A stretch of 57,553 nucleotides of DNA from Bradyrhizobium sp. GTDB taxonomy: Bacteria > Pseudomonadota > Alphaproteobacteria > Rhizobiales > Xanthobacteraceae. Below the pieces are notes generated by a model, which saw only the letters and a list, made by a program, of their open reading frames with translations, ran no database searches and was not told the origin of the DNA. The stretch covers positions 1 to 57,553 of the forward strand of contig NZ_JACRAW010000020.1 in the NCBI RefSeq assembly GCF_016213215.1, given 5' to 3'. Shown piece after piece: positions 17,196-25,645 of this stretch (its first letter is position 1; each line of letters opens with the position of its first letter). The position numbers and the translations under genes are program-made.

Positions 17196-17828
17196 GTGCC
17201 AAACTCGGTATTCAGGAAGCTCACGGTTGCGGAGGTTGCGGACCGTCTGCAGTTGGAGAGCCACTTTTCATTCCACGACTATGACGGGGACGGTCGCAGC
17301 GTGCGCCACTACGCGGAGGACGCCACCATCGAGGGCGACATCGACCTTGACAGGCTTTTCTGGGGTGGCATCGCGGGAATCTGGGCCGAAAGGGATTTAA
17401 TCGTCAACGGCAACATCATCAATTGGGAGATCGATACGCCGGCCTGCTTCCTTGCGATCGGTCGCGACCTCATTTGCAGGAATCTGGTTGCCAGCAGCGC
17501 GGATATCAGAATTGGGCGGGACGCGAAAGTCGCTGGCGTGTTCAGTTCGACCTACAATCACGGCTTCATCGAGGTGGATCGAAATGCCCACGCAAAATAC
17601 ATCATCATCGATGACCACACGACCATCGTCCGCGGCAACGCCGAGGCGCGCGGGTGGAAGGATGCCGAACACGTCGAGATCGCGCTGCCCGTCAGTTCGT
17701 GGCTCGAGGAGGTTCGCCCTGAATTCAGGGCGGAGTTCTTCAAGCTTGATGGTCGCATGATCTGCCCGAACGGCAATGTCGACCTGGTCAAAGCCCTGCT
17801 GGCCGGACGGGAGATCCTGCGAGACTGA
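17196..17828 (+). CDS. Hypothetical protein with possible beta-solenoid segment
   Basis: A 210-residue soluble protein, GTG start at 17196 with AGGAGG 7 bases upstream. The middle (about 55-140) has short repeated strand-turn units: DLIVNGNIINWEI, CFLAIGRDLICRNLVAS, ADIRIGRDAKVAG, YIIIDDHTTIVRG. This suggests a right-handed beta-solenoid similar in style to polymer-forming proteins. There is no signal peptide or membrane segment. The stop is 9 bases from the TetR stop, and the two genes converge. I do not recognise its function. Confidence 0.65.
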   Translation: MPNSVFRKLTVAEVADRLQLESHFSFHDYDGDGRSVRHYAEDATIEGDIDLDRLFWGGIAGIWAERDLIVNGNIINWEIDTPACFLAIGRDLICRNLVASSADIRIGRDAKVAGVFSSTYNHGFIEVDRNAHAKYIIIDDHTTIVRGNAEARGWKDAEHVEIALPVSSWLEEVRPEFRAEFFKLDGRMICPNGNVDLVKALLAGREILRD

Positions 17829-17837
17829 CGGCGGAGG

Positions 17838-18440
17838 CTACTTCCCACGCGGCGACAGGCCCGCGATGATAAAATCGATCATCTGCTCGATCGTGGCGCC
17901 AGGCTTGGTCGCGGCCTGGGCGATCATCTGCGGGTGGAAGAACCGGATCATGCCCGTGCAAACGCAAGTAGCCGCGAGCGGCACGTCCGGCGCCTCGAAT
18001 TCACCGGACGCTGCGCCTTGCGCAACCACCGCGGCAATGGTCTCCGTGATCCGGTGCATATGCGCGACGCAGACTTCCCAGTCCTCCATCATCGCGATTT
18101 CGACCATCTCGTGCAGCTTGGAGTCGCCGACATAACGCTCGGAGTTCATGCGATGAATGGTGGTCAGAAGCTCCCGCAGCCGCTCGGCGGCGGAGCCGGG
18201 CTTGACGACGATGCGCTGGGCCTCGACCTCCACTTCGCTCATCAGGGCCTGCGCCACGGCCTGATGGATCGCCTTCTTCGATTCGAAGAAGCGATAGACA
18301 TTGGCCGGGCTCATGCGCAGTTCCTTGGCGATATCGGCGACCGTGGTCTTCTGGTAGCCGATCTGACGGAACAGCCGCTCGGCCACCTCGAGGATGCGCT
18401 CCCGGGTGTCGCTTTCAATGTGCTCTGAAACCAGTGCCAT
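17838..18440 (-). CDS. TetR/AcrR-family transcriptional regulator
   Basis: A 200-residue TetR regulator. The DNA-binding helix-turn-helix is residues 15-55 (AERLFRQIGYQKTTVADIAK followed by ELRMSPANVYRFF). The ligand-binding helical domain follows. It is 38 bases after the RND pump gene on the same strand, so it is probably the last gene of the MFP-RND-TetR operon. It likely represses its own operon through the palindrome at 22920-22941. The ATG is at 18440. Confidence 0.9.
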   Translation of the reverse strand: MALVSEHIESDTRERILEVAERLFRQIGYQKTTVADIAKELRMSPANVYRFFESKKAIHQAVAQALMSEVEVEAQRIVVKPGSAAERLRELLTTIHRMNSERYVGDSKLHEMVEIAMMEDWEVCVAHMHRITETIAAVVAQGAASGEFEAPDVPLAATCVCTGMIRFFHPQMIAQAATKPGATIEQMIDFIIAGLSPRGK

Positions 18441-18478
18441 TTCGTGAGGGCCCAGCGTACCTGTGTACTAGTGTTGAA

Positions 18479-21400
18479 TTATTCTGCAGCTTCGGCAAGC
18501 GAAATTGCGGGCCGACCTGCATCCTCATGCTGCGGCGCGGAAGCGGTCCGCTCGCCTGAGCCGCCTTCATCGAGGCTTTTCCTGAACCAAAGGGCATACA
18601 AACCCGGCAGATACAGGAGCGTCAGGAAGGTCGCCACAAACAGTCCTCCCATGATGGTGATCGCCATCGGGCCCCAGAAGGCCGAGCGAGACAGGGGGAT
18701 CATGGCGAGAATCGCAGCCAACGCGGTCAGCACCACCGGCCGCGCGCGCCGGACGGTCGCTTCCACGATCGCCTGCCGGCGGGACAGCCCGCTCGTCACG
18801 TCGGTCTCGATCTGATCGACCAGGATGACCGTGTTGCGCATGATCATCCCCGCGAGCGCGATCAGGCCGAGCAGTGCCACGAAGCCGAATGGCGCGTTGG
18901 CAATGTTGAGACCGAACGAGGCGCCGACTATCCCGAGCGGCGCGGTCAAAAAGACCAGGATAAGGCGCGAGAAGCTGTGCAGCTGGATCATGAGCAGCGT
19001 CAGCATGACCATGACCATGACGGGAAACAGCACGAAGATCGACGCGTTGCCCTTGGCGGATTCCTCGAAGGCGCCGCCCGGCTCGATCCTGTAGGCAGGC
19101 TCCAGCTTGTCCCTGATCTGCTGCAGCTTGGGCCAGATCTGGTTGGTCACGTCGGGCGCCTGCACGCCGTCGGCGACGTCGGTGCGCACCGTGATCGCCA
19201 TGTCACGGTTGCGGCGCCACAGGATCGGCTCCTCATGCGCATACTCGATTTTGGCGATCTGCTGCAACGGCACCGCGACGCCGTTGCGCGAAGTCACAGT
19301 GAGGTCGCCGACACGGGCAAGATCGAGCCGCTCCGACGGCACAGCGCGCGCCACCACGGCGACCTTCTCGATGCCGTCGCGCACGGTCGTGACCTGGGCC
19401 CCCGAGATCAGCATCGCAAGGGCCTGCGAGACGTCCTGCGGCGTCAGCCCCATCGCTCGCGCGCGGTCCTGATCGACGACGAGCTTCAGGTAGGGCGACT
19501 GCTCGTTCCAATCGAGCTGCGGATCCTTCACGTTGGGGTTCTGCTTGACGATGTCGCGCACCTGGTACGCAAGCTCGCGCACCTTGGCCGGATCGGGCCC
19601 GATCACGCGGAACTGCACCGGGAAGCCGACCGGCGGGCCGAAATTGAAGCGGTCGACGCGCACCCGTGCCTCGGGCAAGGCGCCGGCGGCGACCGCGTTC
19701 TCGATTTTCGCCTTGATGCGCTCGCGCGCCTTCACGTCCTTGGCGACGACCACGATCTCGGCAAAGGCCTCGTTAGGCAGTTGCGGATTGAGGCCGAGCC
19801 AGAACCGCGGCGAGCCCTGACCGACATAGGCGGTATAGGTCGCGATGTCATTGTCGTCCTTGAGCAGCTTCTCCGTTTCCTTCACCGTCTTTTCGGTGAC
19901 GTTGAAGGCGGTGCCTTCGGGCAGCCGAAGCTGCAGAAACAATTCGGGGCGTTCCGACAGCGGGAAGAACTGCTGCTGCACATGGCCGAACCCGACCACC
20001 GCCATCACGAACACACCGACCGTCGCGGCGACCACCGTGACGCTGTGATTGACGCACCACCGCACGATGGAGCGCAGCCCGCGGTACATACGGGTGTCAT
20101 AGACCGCGCGTTCATCGTGAACGTGGTCCTTCTTGATGTCAGGCAGCAGCTTGACGCCGATATAGGGTGTGAAGATCACGGCGACGAACCAGGACGCCAC
20201 CAGCGCGATCGCCACGATCCAGAATATGCCGCCGGCGTATTCGCCGACTGCGGAATCGGCAAAGCCGATCGGCAGGAAACCGGCAGCGGTGACCAGTGTG
20301 CCCGTCAGCATCGGAAACGCGGTAGACTCCCAGGCAAAGGACGCGGCCCGGAAACGGTCCCAGCCCTGCTCCATTTTCACCACCATCATCTCGACGGCGA
20401 TGATGGCGTCATCGACCAGAAGCCCGAGCGCGATGATCAGGGCGCCGAGCGTGATGCGATGCAGGTCGAGCGACATCGCGTTCATGACGATGAAGACGAT
20501 GCCGAGCACCAGCGGCACGGAGAGCGCCACCACGATGCCGGTGCGCCAGCCCAGCGCAACGAAAGACACGAACAGAACGATCGCAAGCGCCTCGATGAAG
20601 GAACGCACGAACTCGCTGACGGCGTGCTCGACCACCTTGGGCTGATCGGCGATCATGTTGACCTCGATGCCTTGCGGCACGGCCTTCATGAAATCGGCGG
20701 TCGCCTTCTCGACCTCCTTGCCGAGTTCGAGAATGTTGGCGCCCTTGGCGGTCACGACGCCAATGCCGAGGGCGGGCTTGCCCTCCTGGCGAACGACAAA
20801 GCTCTGCGGATCGACGAAGCCGTGGCTGACGGTCGCGATGTCGCCTAAGCGAAAGACGCGGCCGTTGCTTTCGATCGGTGCCTCCGCCACGGCCTTGGCG
20901 CCGTCGAGCGCGCCGGTAACGCGCAGCGGTACACGCTGCGAGGACGTTTCGACCGTGCCGGCCGGCACGACGCTGTTCTGCTTGGCGAGGGAATCGAACA
21001 GCGCCTGAGGCGTGATGCCGAGGGTCGCCAGCTTGGCGTGGCTGAATTCGACGAAGATCCGCTCGTCCTGCGTGCCGTAGAGGTTGACCTTGGTCACTCC
21101 GGGCACCCGCAGCAGCCGCTGCCGGATGCCTTCGGCCGCCTTCTTGAGCTGGGCGTAGTCGGCGCCGTCACCGGTCATCATGTAGAGGATCGAATCGACG
21201 TCGGAGAACTCGTCGTTGACGACGGGGCCGAGAATGCCAGCCGGCAATTGCCCCTGCACGTCGTCCAGCTTCTTGCGCAAAAGATAGAACAGGTGCGGCA
21301 CGTCCTTCGGCGGCGTGGAATCGCGGAAGGTGATCTGCATCGCGGTGAATGCCGGCTTGGAATAGGTCTGAACCTTCTCGAAATAGGGCAGTTCCTGGAG

Positions 21401-21619
21401 CTTCTTCTCGATCGGGTCGGCAACCTGGGTCTGCATCTCGCCGGCGGTCGCGCCGGGCCACATCACCGAGACGTTCACCACCTTCACCGTGAAGAAGGGA
21501 TCCTCGGCGCGGCCGAGCCTCTCATAGGAGAAGAAGCCGGCGACACCGAGCACGATCATCAGGAACAGAACGAGCGTCGGATTGCTGACGGCCCAGGCCG
21601 AAAGATTGAAGCGCTTCAT
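18479..21619 (-). CDS. RND multidrug efflux permease
   Basis: A 1046-residue AcrB-like inner-membrane RND transporter. It has the typical N-terminal SNPTLVLFLMIVLGVAGFFSYERL, a large periplasmic domain, and membrane helices with the proton-relay aspartates in LLVDDAIIAVEMMVVKMEQG. The C-terminal half repeats the fold (FVALLGLIALAGMIMRNTVI). With the lipoprotein adaptor upstream (21763-22869) it would form a drug efflux system spanning the envelope; no outer-membrane channel gene is adjacent. Substrates cannot be inferred. A family-1 repeat (21652-21738) sits in the gap to the adaptor gene. Confidence 0.95.
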   Translation of the reverse strand: MKRFNLSAWAVSNPTLVLFLMIVLGVAGFFSYERLGRAEDPFFTVKVVNVSVMWPGATAGEMQTQVADPIEKKLQELPYFEKVQTYSKPAFTAMQITFRDSTPPKDVPHLFYLLRKKLDDVQGQLPAGILGPVVNDEFSDVDSILYMMTGDGADYAQLKKAAEGIRQRLLRVPGVTKVNLYGTQDERIFVEFSHAKLATLGITPQALFDSLAKQNSVVPAGTVETSSQRVPLRVTGALDGAKAVAEAPIESNGRVFRLGDIATVSHGFVDPQSFVVRQEGKPALGIGVVTAKGANILELGKEVEKATADFMKAVPQGIEVNMIADQPKVVEHAVSEFVRSFIEALAIVLFVSFVALGWRTGIVVALSVPLVLGIVFIVMNAMSLDLHRITLGALIIALGLLVDDAIIAVEMMVVKMEQGWDRFRAASFAWESTAFPMLTGTLVTAAGFLPIGFADSAVGEYAGGIFWIVAIALVASWFVAVIFTPYIGVKLLPDIKKDHVHDERAVYDTRMYRGLRSIVRWCVNHSVTVVAATVGVFVMAVVGFGHVQQQFFPLSERPELFLQLRLPEGTAFNVTEKTVKETEKLLKDDNDIATYTAYVGQGSPRFWLGLNPQLPNEAFAEIVVVAKDVKARERIKAKIENAVAAGALPEARVRVDRFNFGPPVGFPVQFRVIGPDPAKVRELAYQVRDIVKQNPNVKDPQLDWNEQSPYLKLVVDQDRARAMGLTPQDVSQALAMLISGAQVTTVRDGIEKVAVVARAVPSERLDLARVGDLTVTSRNGVAVPLQQIAKIEYAHEEPILWRRNRDMAITVRTDVADGVQAPDVTNQIWPKLQQIRDKLEPAYRIEPGGAFEESAKGNASIFVLFPVMVMVMLTLLMIQLHSFSRLILVFLTAPLGIVGASFGLNIANAPFGFVALLGLIALAGMIMRNTVILVDQIETDVTSGLSRRQAIVEATVRRARPVVLTALAAILAMIPLSRSAFWGPMAITIMGGLFVATFLTLLYLPGLYALWFRKSLDEGGSGERTASAPQHEDAGRPAISLAEAAE

Positions 21620-21651
21620 CGCACTCTCCTAGGGTAGCGCCTTATAGGGTC

Positions 21652-21738
21652 GTCATTGCGAGCGGAGCGAAGCAATCCAGGCGATGCGTCCACGAAAACA
21701 GTCTGGATTGCTTTGCCGCTTACGCTCCTGGCAATGAC
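21652..21738. repeat. Interspersed palindromic repeat, family 1, copy 3
   Basis: CGTCATTGCGAGCGGAGCGA on the left and GGATTGCTTTGCC...CTCCTGGCAATGAC on the right. This copy lies inside the efflux operon between the adaptor and the pump gene, where its hairpin would be transcribed. Confidence 0.8.
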
Positions 21739-21762
21739 GGTGGTTGCTCGTTGTCAGTCAAC

Positions 21763-22869
21763 TCAGAACGAGAGCGACGACACGATGCGCACTTTCTCGT
21801 TCGGATCGACCTTCTGCACCCCGAGCGCGATCACCTTGGCGCCCTCTTCGACGCCGCCGGTGATGACGACGTCATTGCTCTCATAGGATTTCACCGTGAC
21901 CGGCTTGCGCGAGATCTCGCCGTTATCGCCGACCACATAGAAGCAGGGCTTGCCGCCTTCGTTGAACAAGGCCGAGAGCGGAAGTCGCGCGACGCGCTCG
22001 GTTGCGGCATCGCCCAGTGTCAAGGTCGCGGTCATGCCGAGCGCGGCCTTGTCGTCGGCTTCGGGCAGCGAGAACTTGGCAAGATAGGTGCGGGTGACGG
22101 AATCGGCGGTCGGCGCGATCTCGCGCAGCTTGGCGGCGTATTTCCTGTTCGGCTCCGACCACAGGGTCACGCTGGCGACGCCCGACCTGGCGCGCCCGAC
22201 CAGGGTCTCAGGGATCGCAACCACCGCCTCCTTCTCGGCAAAGCGCGCCACGCGAATGGCGGCCTGGCCGGCGGCCACGACCTGGCCGGGCTCGATCGAG
22301 GTCGCCGTGACGACGCCGCGGGTGTCGGCGGCGAGAGTGGCATAGGACAGCGAGTTGCGGGTCAATTCGACCGAGCGCTCGGCGCGGTTGAGCCGGCCGC
22401 GGGCTTCATCGGCCGCCGCACGGCTCTGGTCCATCTGCGCGTCAGTCGCCCAGCCCTTGGCGCGCAATTCCTTCGCGCGCTGCTCGGCGGCGGCCGCCTG
22501 CGCCAGGACGCCGGTCGCGGCGGAAAGTTCAGCCTGGGCCTGCTCGGCCTGCAGCTTCAGATCGACCTCGTCCAGCGTCGCGAGCGGCTGATTGACATCG
22601 ACGGTCTGCCCGACCTCGACCAGGCGCTTGGCGACTTTGCCGGCCACGCGAAAGCCGAGGTCGCTCTCGATCCTGGGCTTGATGGTGCCAACGAAGCTGC
22701 GCTCGGGCGTTTCGGCCTCGTAATGGGCCGCGGCGACCAGCACCGGACGGGTCGGGGTGGACTTTTGGGCGACCGTGTCGTTGCAGCCCGCCAGAGCGAC
22801 CGCGATCAGGGCCAGCGAGGCGCCCACTAGCAACCTTGAATAGCCTGCCAAAACCAAGCGGACGAACAT
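21763..22869 (-). CDS. RND efflux adaptor (membrane fusion) lipoprotein
   Basis: A 368-residue periplasmic adaptor subunit. The N-terminal signal ends in the lipobox VALAGC with Cys29, so it is likely a lipoprotein anchored in the inner membrane. A lipoyl-like segment and a hairpin of coiled helices (EVDLKLQAEQAQAEL, EQRAKELRAKG) follow, and then the beta-barrel domain. The ATG at 22869 is chosen because GGAG lies 9 bases upstream; the start at 22890 adds only seven residues. It precedes the RND pump in the same operon. Confidence 0.92.
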   Translation of the reverse strand: MFVRLVLAGYSRLLVGASLALIAVALAGCNDTVAQKSTPTRPVLVAAAHYEAETPERSFVGTIKPRIESDLGFRVAGKVAKRLVEVGQTVDVNQPLATLDEVDLKLQAEQAQAELSAATGVLAQAAAAEQRAKELRAKGWATDAQMDQSRAAADEARGRLNRAERSVELTRNSLSYATLAADTRGVVTATSIEPGQVVAAGQAAIRVARFAEKEAVVAIPETLVGRARSGVASVTLWSEPNRKYAAKLREIAPTADSVTRTYLAKFSLPEADDKAALGMTATLTLGDAATERVARLPLSALFNEGGKPCFYVVGDNGEISRKPVTVKSYESNDVVITGGVEEGAKVIALGVQKVDPNEKVRIVSSLSF

Positions 22870-22919
22870 CGGAAGACACTCCTGCGGCATTCAGTTGCGA
22901 GGGAATGTCGAATAAAGAC

Positions 22920-22941
22920 TGACGATTGTCAATAATCGTCA
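22920..22941 (-). promoter_or_regulatory. Perfect palindrome overlapping the predicted -35 of the efflux operon
   Basis: TGACGATT-N6-AATCGTCA, with both 8-bp arms exact. On the minus strand the core contains TTGACA (22932-22927), a good -35 element, with a weak -10 (GACATT) 17 bases downstream. This places a likely repressor site over the promoter of the adaptor-RND-TetR operon, 51 bases upstream of the adaptor ATG. The TetR protein at 17838-18440 is the obvious candidate. Confidence 0.6.
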
Positions 22942-23155
22942 TTGATCATGAATTCGTGATTGTTAACGAGCGGTGGTCGCTGGATAGACCACAGCCCGCA
23001 CCGCAAGAGCCGGGGCGAGATCTTTATAACTCCTTGAAACCTATGGCGATTTATAGCAAGCCCAGGAGGAGCCGCGCCCTGTTCCACCACCTCTTCGCCG
23101 GGCGGCCATGGCGCCCAGGCTGACGCGCGTCCGCTTCACAAAGAGGCGACAATCG

Positions 23156-24483
23156 TCAGCGCGCCTGCCCCGCGAACTCGTGCTTGGTCTCGTGCCCGCC
23201 CAGGAAGACGAGCAGTCCAGCGATCAACGGCAGGATGGCCAGCACCAATAGCCCGGTCGACATCTGGCCGGTCGCGTCCTTGGCCCAGCCGATCAAATAC
23301 GGCCCGAGGAAACCCGCGAGGTTGCCGATCGAGTTGATCAGCGCAATCGCACCGGCGGCCGCCGTGCCGGACAGCGATGCCGTCGGCAGCGTCCAGAACA
23401 CCCCGAATGTGCAGAACACGCCGATCGCGGCAACCGTCAAAGCCACCATGGTCAGGGTCGGATGGGTCAGATAGCTAGAGACGCCGAGCGCGATCGCGGT
23501 GAGCAGCAACGGCGCTCCGACATGGCTCACCCGCTCGCGCATCTTATCGGAACGGCGTGCCCACAGGATCATCGCAACGGTGCCGAACAGGTACGGGATC
23601 GCGGTGACGAAGCCGGTCTGGGCGTTGGTGAGGCCGAAGGCTTTGACAATCTGCGGCAGCCAGAACTGCATGCCATAGAGCGCGCGCCGACGAAGCCGAA
23701 ATAGATCATGCTCAGCGCGATCACCTTCGGCGAGGACAGCGCCTCACCCAGCGTGAAGTGCTTCGCCGCCTGCTTGGCCGCGATCTCGCTTTGCAGCCGG
23801 GCCGACAACCAGGCCTTCTGTTCGGCGCTCAGCCAGTTCGCCTTCTCGGGCTTGTCGGTCAGGTAGAACCAGGTGACGATGCCGAGCAGGACCGACGGGA
23901 TGCCCTCGATGATGAACAGCCACTGCCAGCCCTTCAACCCCATGACGCCGTCGAGCCCAAGCAACAGACCCGAAATGGGCGAGCCGATCACGGTGGAGAC
24001 GGGAACGGCGATGGCAAAAGCCGCGAGGAAACGGGCGCGATACTCGGCCGGATACCAATATGTCAGATACAGGATGATGCCTGGAAAGAATCCGGCTTCC
24101 GCCACGCCCAGCAAAAAACGCAGGGTGTAGAAGCTCCAGATCCCGCTGACGGTGGCCATCAGGGCCGAGATCACGCCCCAGGTCACCATGATGCGGGCGA
24201 TCCACCGGCTGGCGCCGAACTTCTCGAGCGCCAGGTTGCTCGGCACTTCGAAGATGAAATAGCCGAAGAAGAAGATGCCCGCGCCCCAGGCGAAGATCAG
24301 CGGCGTGAATTTCAGCTCCGCATTCATGGTCAGCGCGGCGAAGCCGAGATTGACGCGATCGAGATAGGAAAAGAAGTAGGCCAGTACCAGGAATGGAATC
24401 AGACGCCAGGAGACGGCCCGGATGGTCGAGACCTCAATCTCGCTCTTGTCACCCGGCGCGGATCCGGCAACAGTCTGGCTCAT
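23156..24483 (-). pseudogene. MFS transporter, frameshifted (anion:cation symporter type)
   Basis: Two open frames together encode one 12-helix MFS protein of about 440 residues, similar to the tartrate/4-hydroxyphenylacetate permease group. The N-terminal part (24483 down to about 23690) has YLDRVNLGFAALTMN and FEVPSNLALEKFGASRW. The second part (from about 23690 to 23156) continues at MQFWLPQIVKAFG. The break is in GGCGCGCGCTC at 23680-23690, where one extra GC dinucleotide shifts the frame. Removing it restores GFVGALYGMQFWLPQ. It could be a slippage mutation or a sequence error. No neighbouring catabolic genes suggest a substrate. Confidence 0.8.
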
Positions 24484-24663
24484 GAATTTCCCCCGAGGTT
24501 GCCCCTCTTTGCCCCACGGGGGTTTTCAGCATCGCGCCGTAAGAGTCAATCATCACTAGTCGCAACGTCAACAGCGCCAGTGAATTGCAGGCCGGGGCTC
24601 AGCAAGACATGAGTGTGCCCCATCGTTCTCCGGGACGGTGAGAATGCAGGAGTTGGTTGCGCC

Positions 24664-25098
24664 TCAGCGGCTGCGCTTCTTCGCGCCTCGCCGACTCGTC
24701 TTGCCGGCGGCGCGCTTGGCCGCCGAGGCTTGACGCGTCTTCACCGTGGCCTTCGACTTCCTCGCCATCGATTTCTTCCCGGCCTTCTTCGGCGCGCGGC
24801 GCGCGGAAGATTTGGTGGCCTTTTTCGACGCGGTCCGCCCGGCCGCCTTCCCTCCGCGCTTCGGCCTCGCCGGCGCCTCCGCAAGTGGCTGGACAAGAAG
24901 CGGATCGGCCACGATGCCGTCCGCCGCCAGCGGCACGTAGCCGGCGGTGGTCTCGCTGACATCCTTTTCGATCCTGCCGCCTTTCTTGGCCGGATGCGGC
25001 TCGGGTTTGAGCGCCTCGACGGCGGCGTCCGAAGCGCGATTGGCCACCTCTTTCACCGTGTCCGTGATCTTTTCCAGAATTGACTTGTCGGTGCTCAT
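24664..25098 (-). CDS. Histone-tail-like Lys/Ala-rich protein
   Basis: A 144-residue protein. The first 80 residues form an acidic, possibly coiled segment (TDKSILEKITDTVKEVANRA) and the rest is a very basic tail with KKA, RRAPKKAGKK and SAAKRAAGK repeats. Such tails resemble bacterial histone H1-like or HupB-like C-termini and may bind DNA non-specifically. The ATG at 25098 is preceded by GGGAGG. It is divergent from the DUF2809 gene, separated by 88 bases, so they may share a promoter region. Function is inferred from composition only. Confidence 0.75.
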   Translation of the reverse strand: MSTDKSILEKITDTVKEVANRASDAAVEALKPEPHPAKKGGRIEKDVSETTAGYVPLAADGIVADPLLVQPLAEAPARPKRGGKAAGRTASKKATKSSARRAPKKAGKKSMARKSKATVKTRQASAAKRAAGKTSRRGAKKRSR

Positions 25099-25186
25099 GG
25101 TGCCTCCCTTGGAACCGTTGTTACGGGCTAACCAGCCGAACGGCTCCAGGTTCCGCGCCGGAACGAACACTCCGCAGGAGGAAAGC

Positions 25187-25645
25187 TTGGCAAAGGAGGG
25201 TTCGACCGGAGATCAAGGGGCCATTGACCTTCGCACCAAGTCGCTGCTCAGCCTTGCCATCGCCCTGATCATCATCGTTTGCGGACTTGCGCTGCGCCGA
25301 TACGGCTTTCAGATCGGGCTACCGGCTTTCATCGTGAAGTATGGTGGCTCCTTGCTGTGGGCGACAATGGTCTTCTTCCTCGTTTCCGCCACGCTGCCCC
25401 GTCTCGATCGCCGCGACGCCGCCCTGATCGCCGCCGCGGTAGCGATCCTGGTTGAGCTGTTTCGATTAGTCCACACGCCCTGGCTCGATTCCTTTCGGCT
25501 GACCACGGCCGGCGCGCTTCTGCTGGGGCGTATCTTCTCGCCGTGGAACATGGTCGCTTACGGCATCGGCATTTTGCTGGGCGTCGCGCTGGATTGGCTG
25601 ACGTTCGCGAAGTTTGTCCCGCGCGGCACTCAGTCGGCGAGCTGA
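25187..25645 (+). CDS. DUF2809-like membrane protein
   Basis: A 152-residue protein with four to five hydrophobic helices (LLSLAIALIIIVCGLALR, YGGSLLWATMVFFLVSA, AALIAAAVAILVELFRL, MVAYGIGILLGVALDWL). The length and helix pattern match the DUF2809 family of small integral membrane proteins of unknown role. The start is TTG at 25187 with AGGAGG upstream; in-frame starts further 5' overlap the divergent gene. The 3' end overlaps the 3' end of ycaQ by 16 bases. Confidence 0.75.
   Translation: MAKEGSTGDQGAIDLRTKSLLSLAIALIIIVCGLALRRYGFQIGLPAFIVKYGGSLLWATMVFFLVSATLPRLDRRDAALIAAAVAILVELFRLVHTPWLDSFRLTTAGALLLGRIFSPWNMVAYGIGILLGVALDWLTFAKFVPRGTQSAS

Noticed and set aside
23148..23158. GACAATCGTCA near the MFS stop, an 11-base match to half the efflux palindrome
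   Set aside because: Only one arm is present and it lies at the end of a gene, so it is probably chance.
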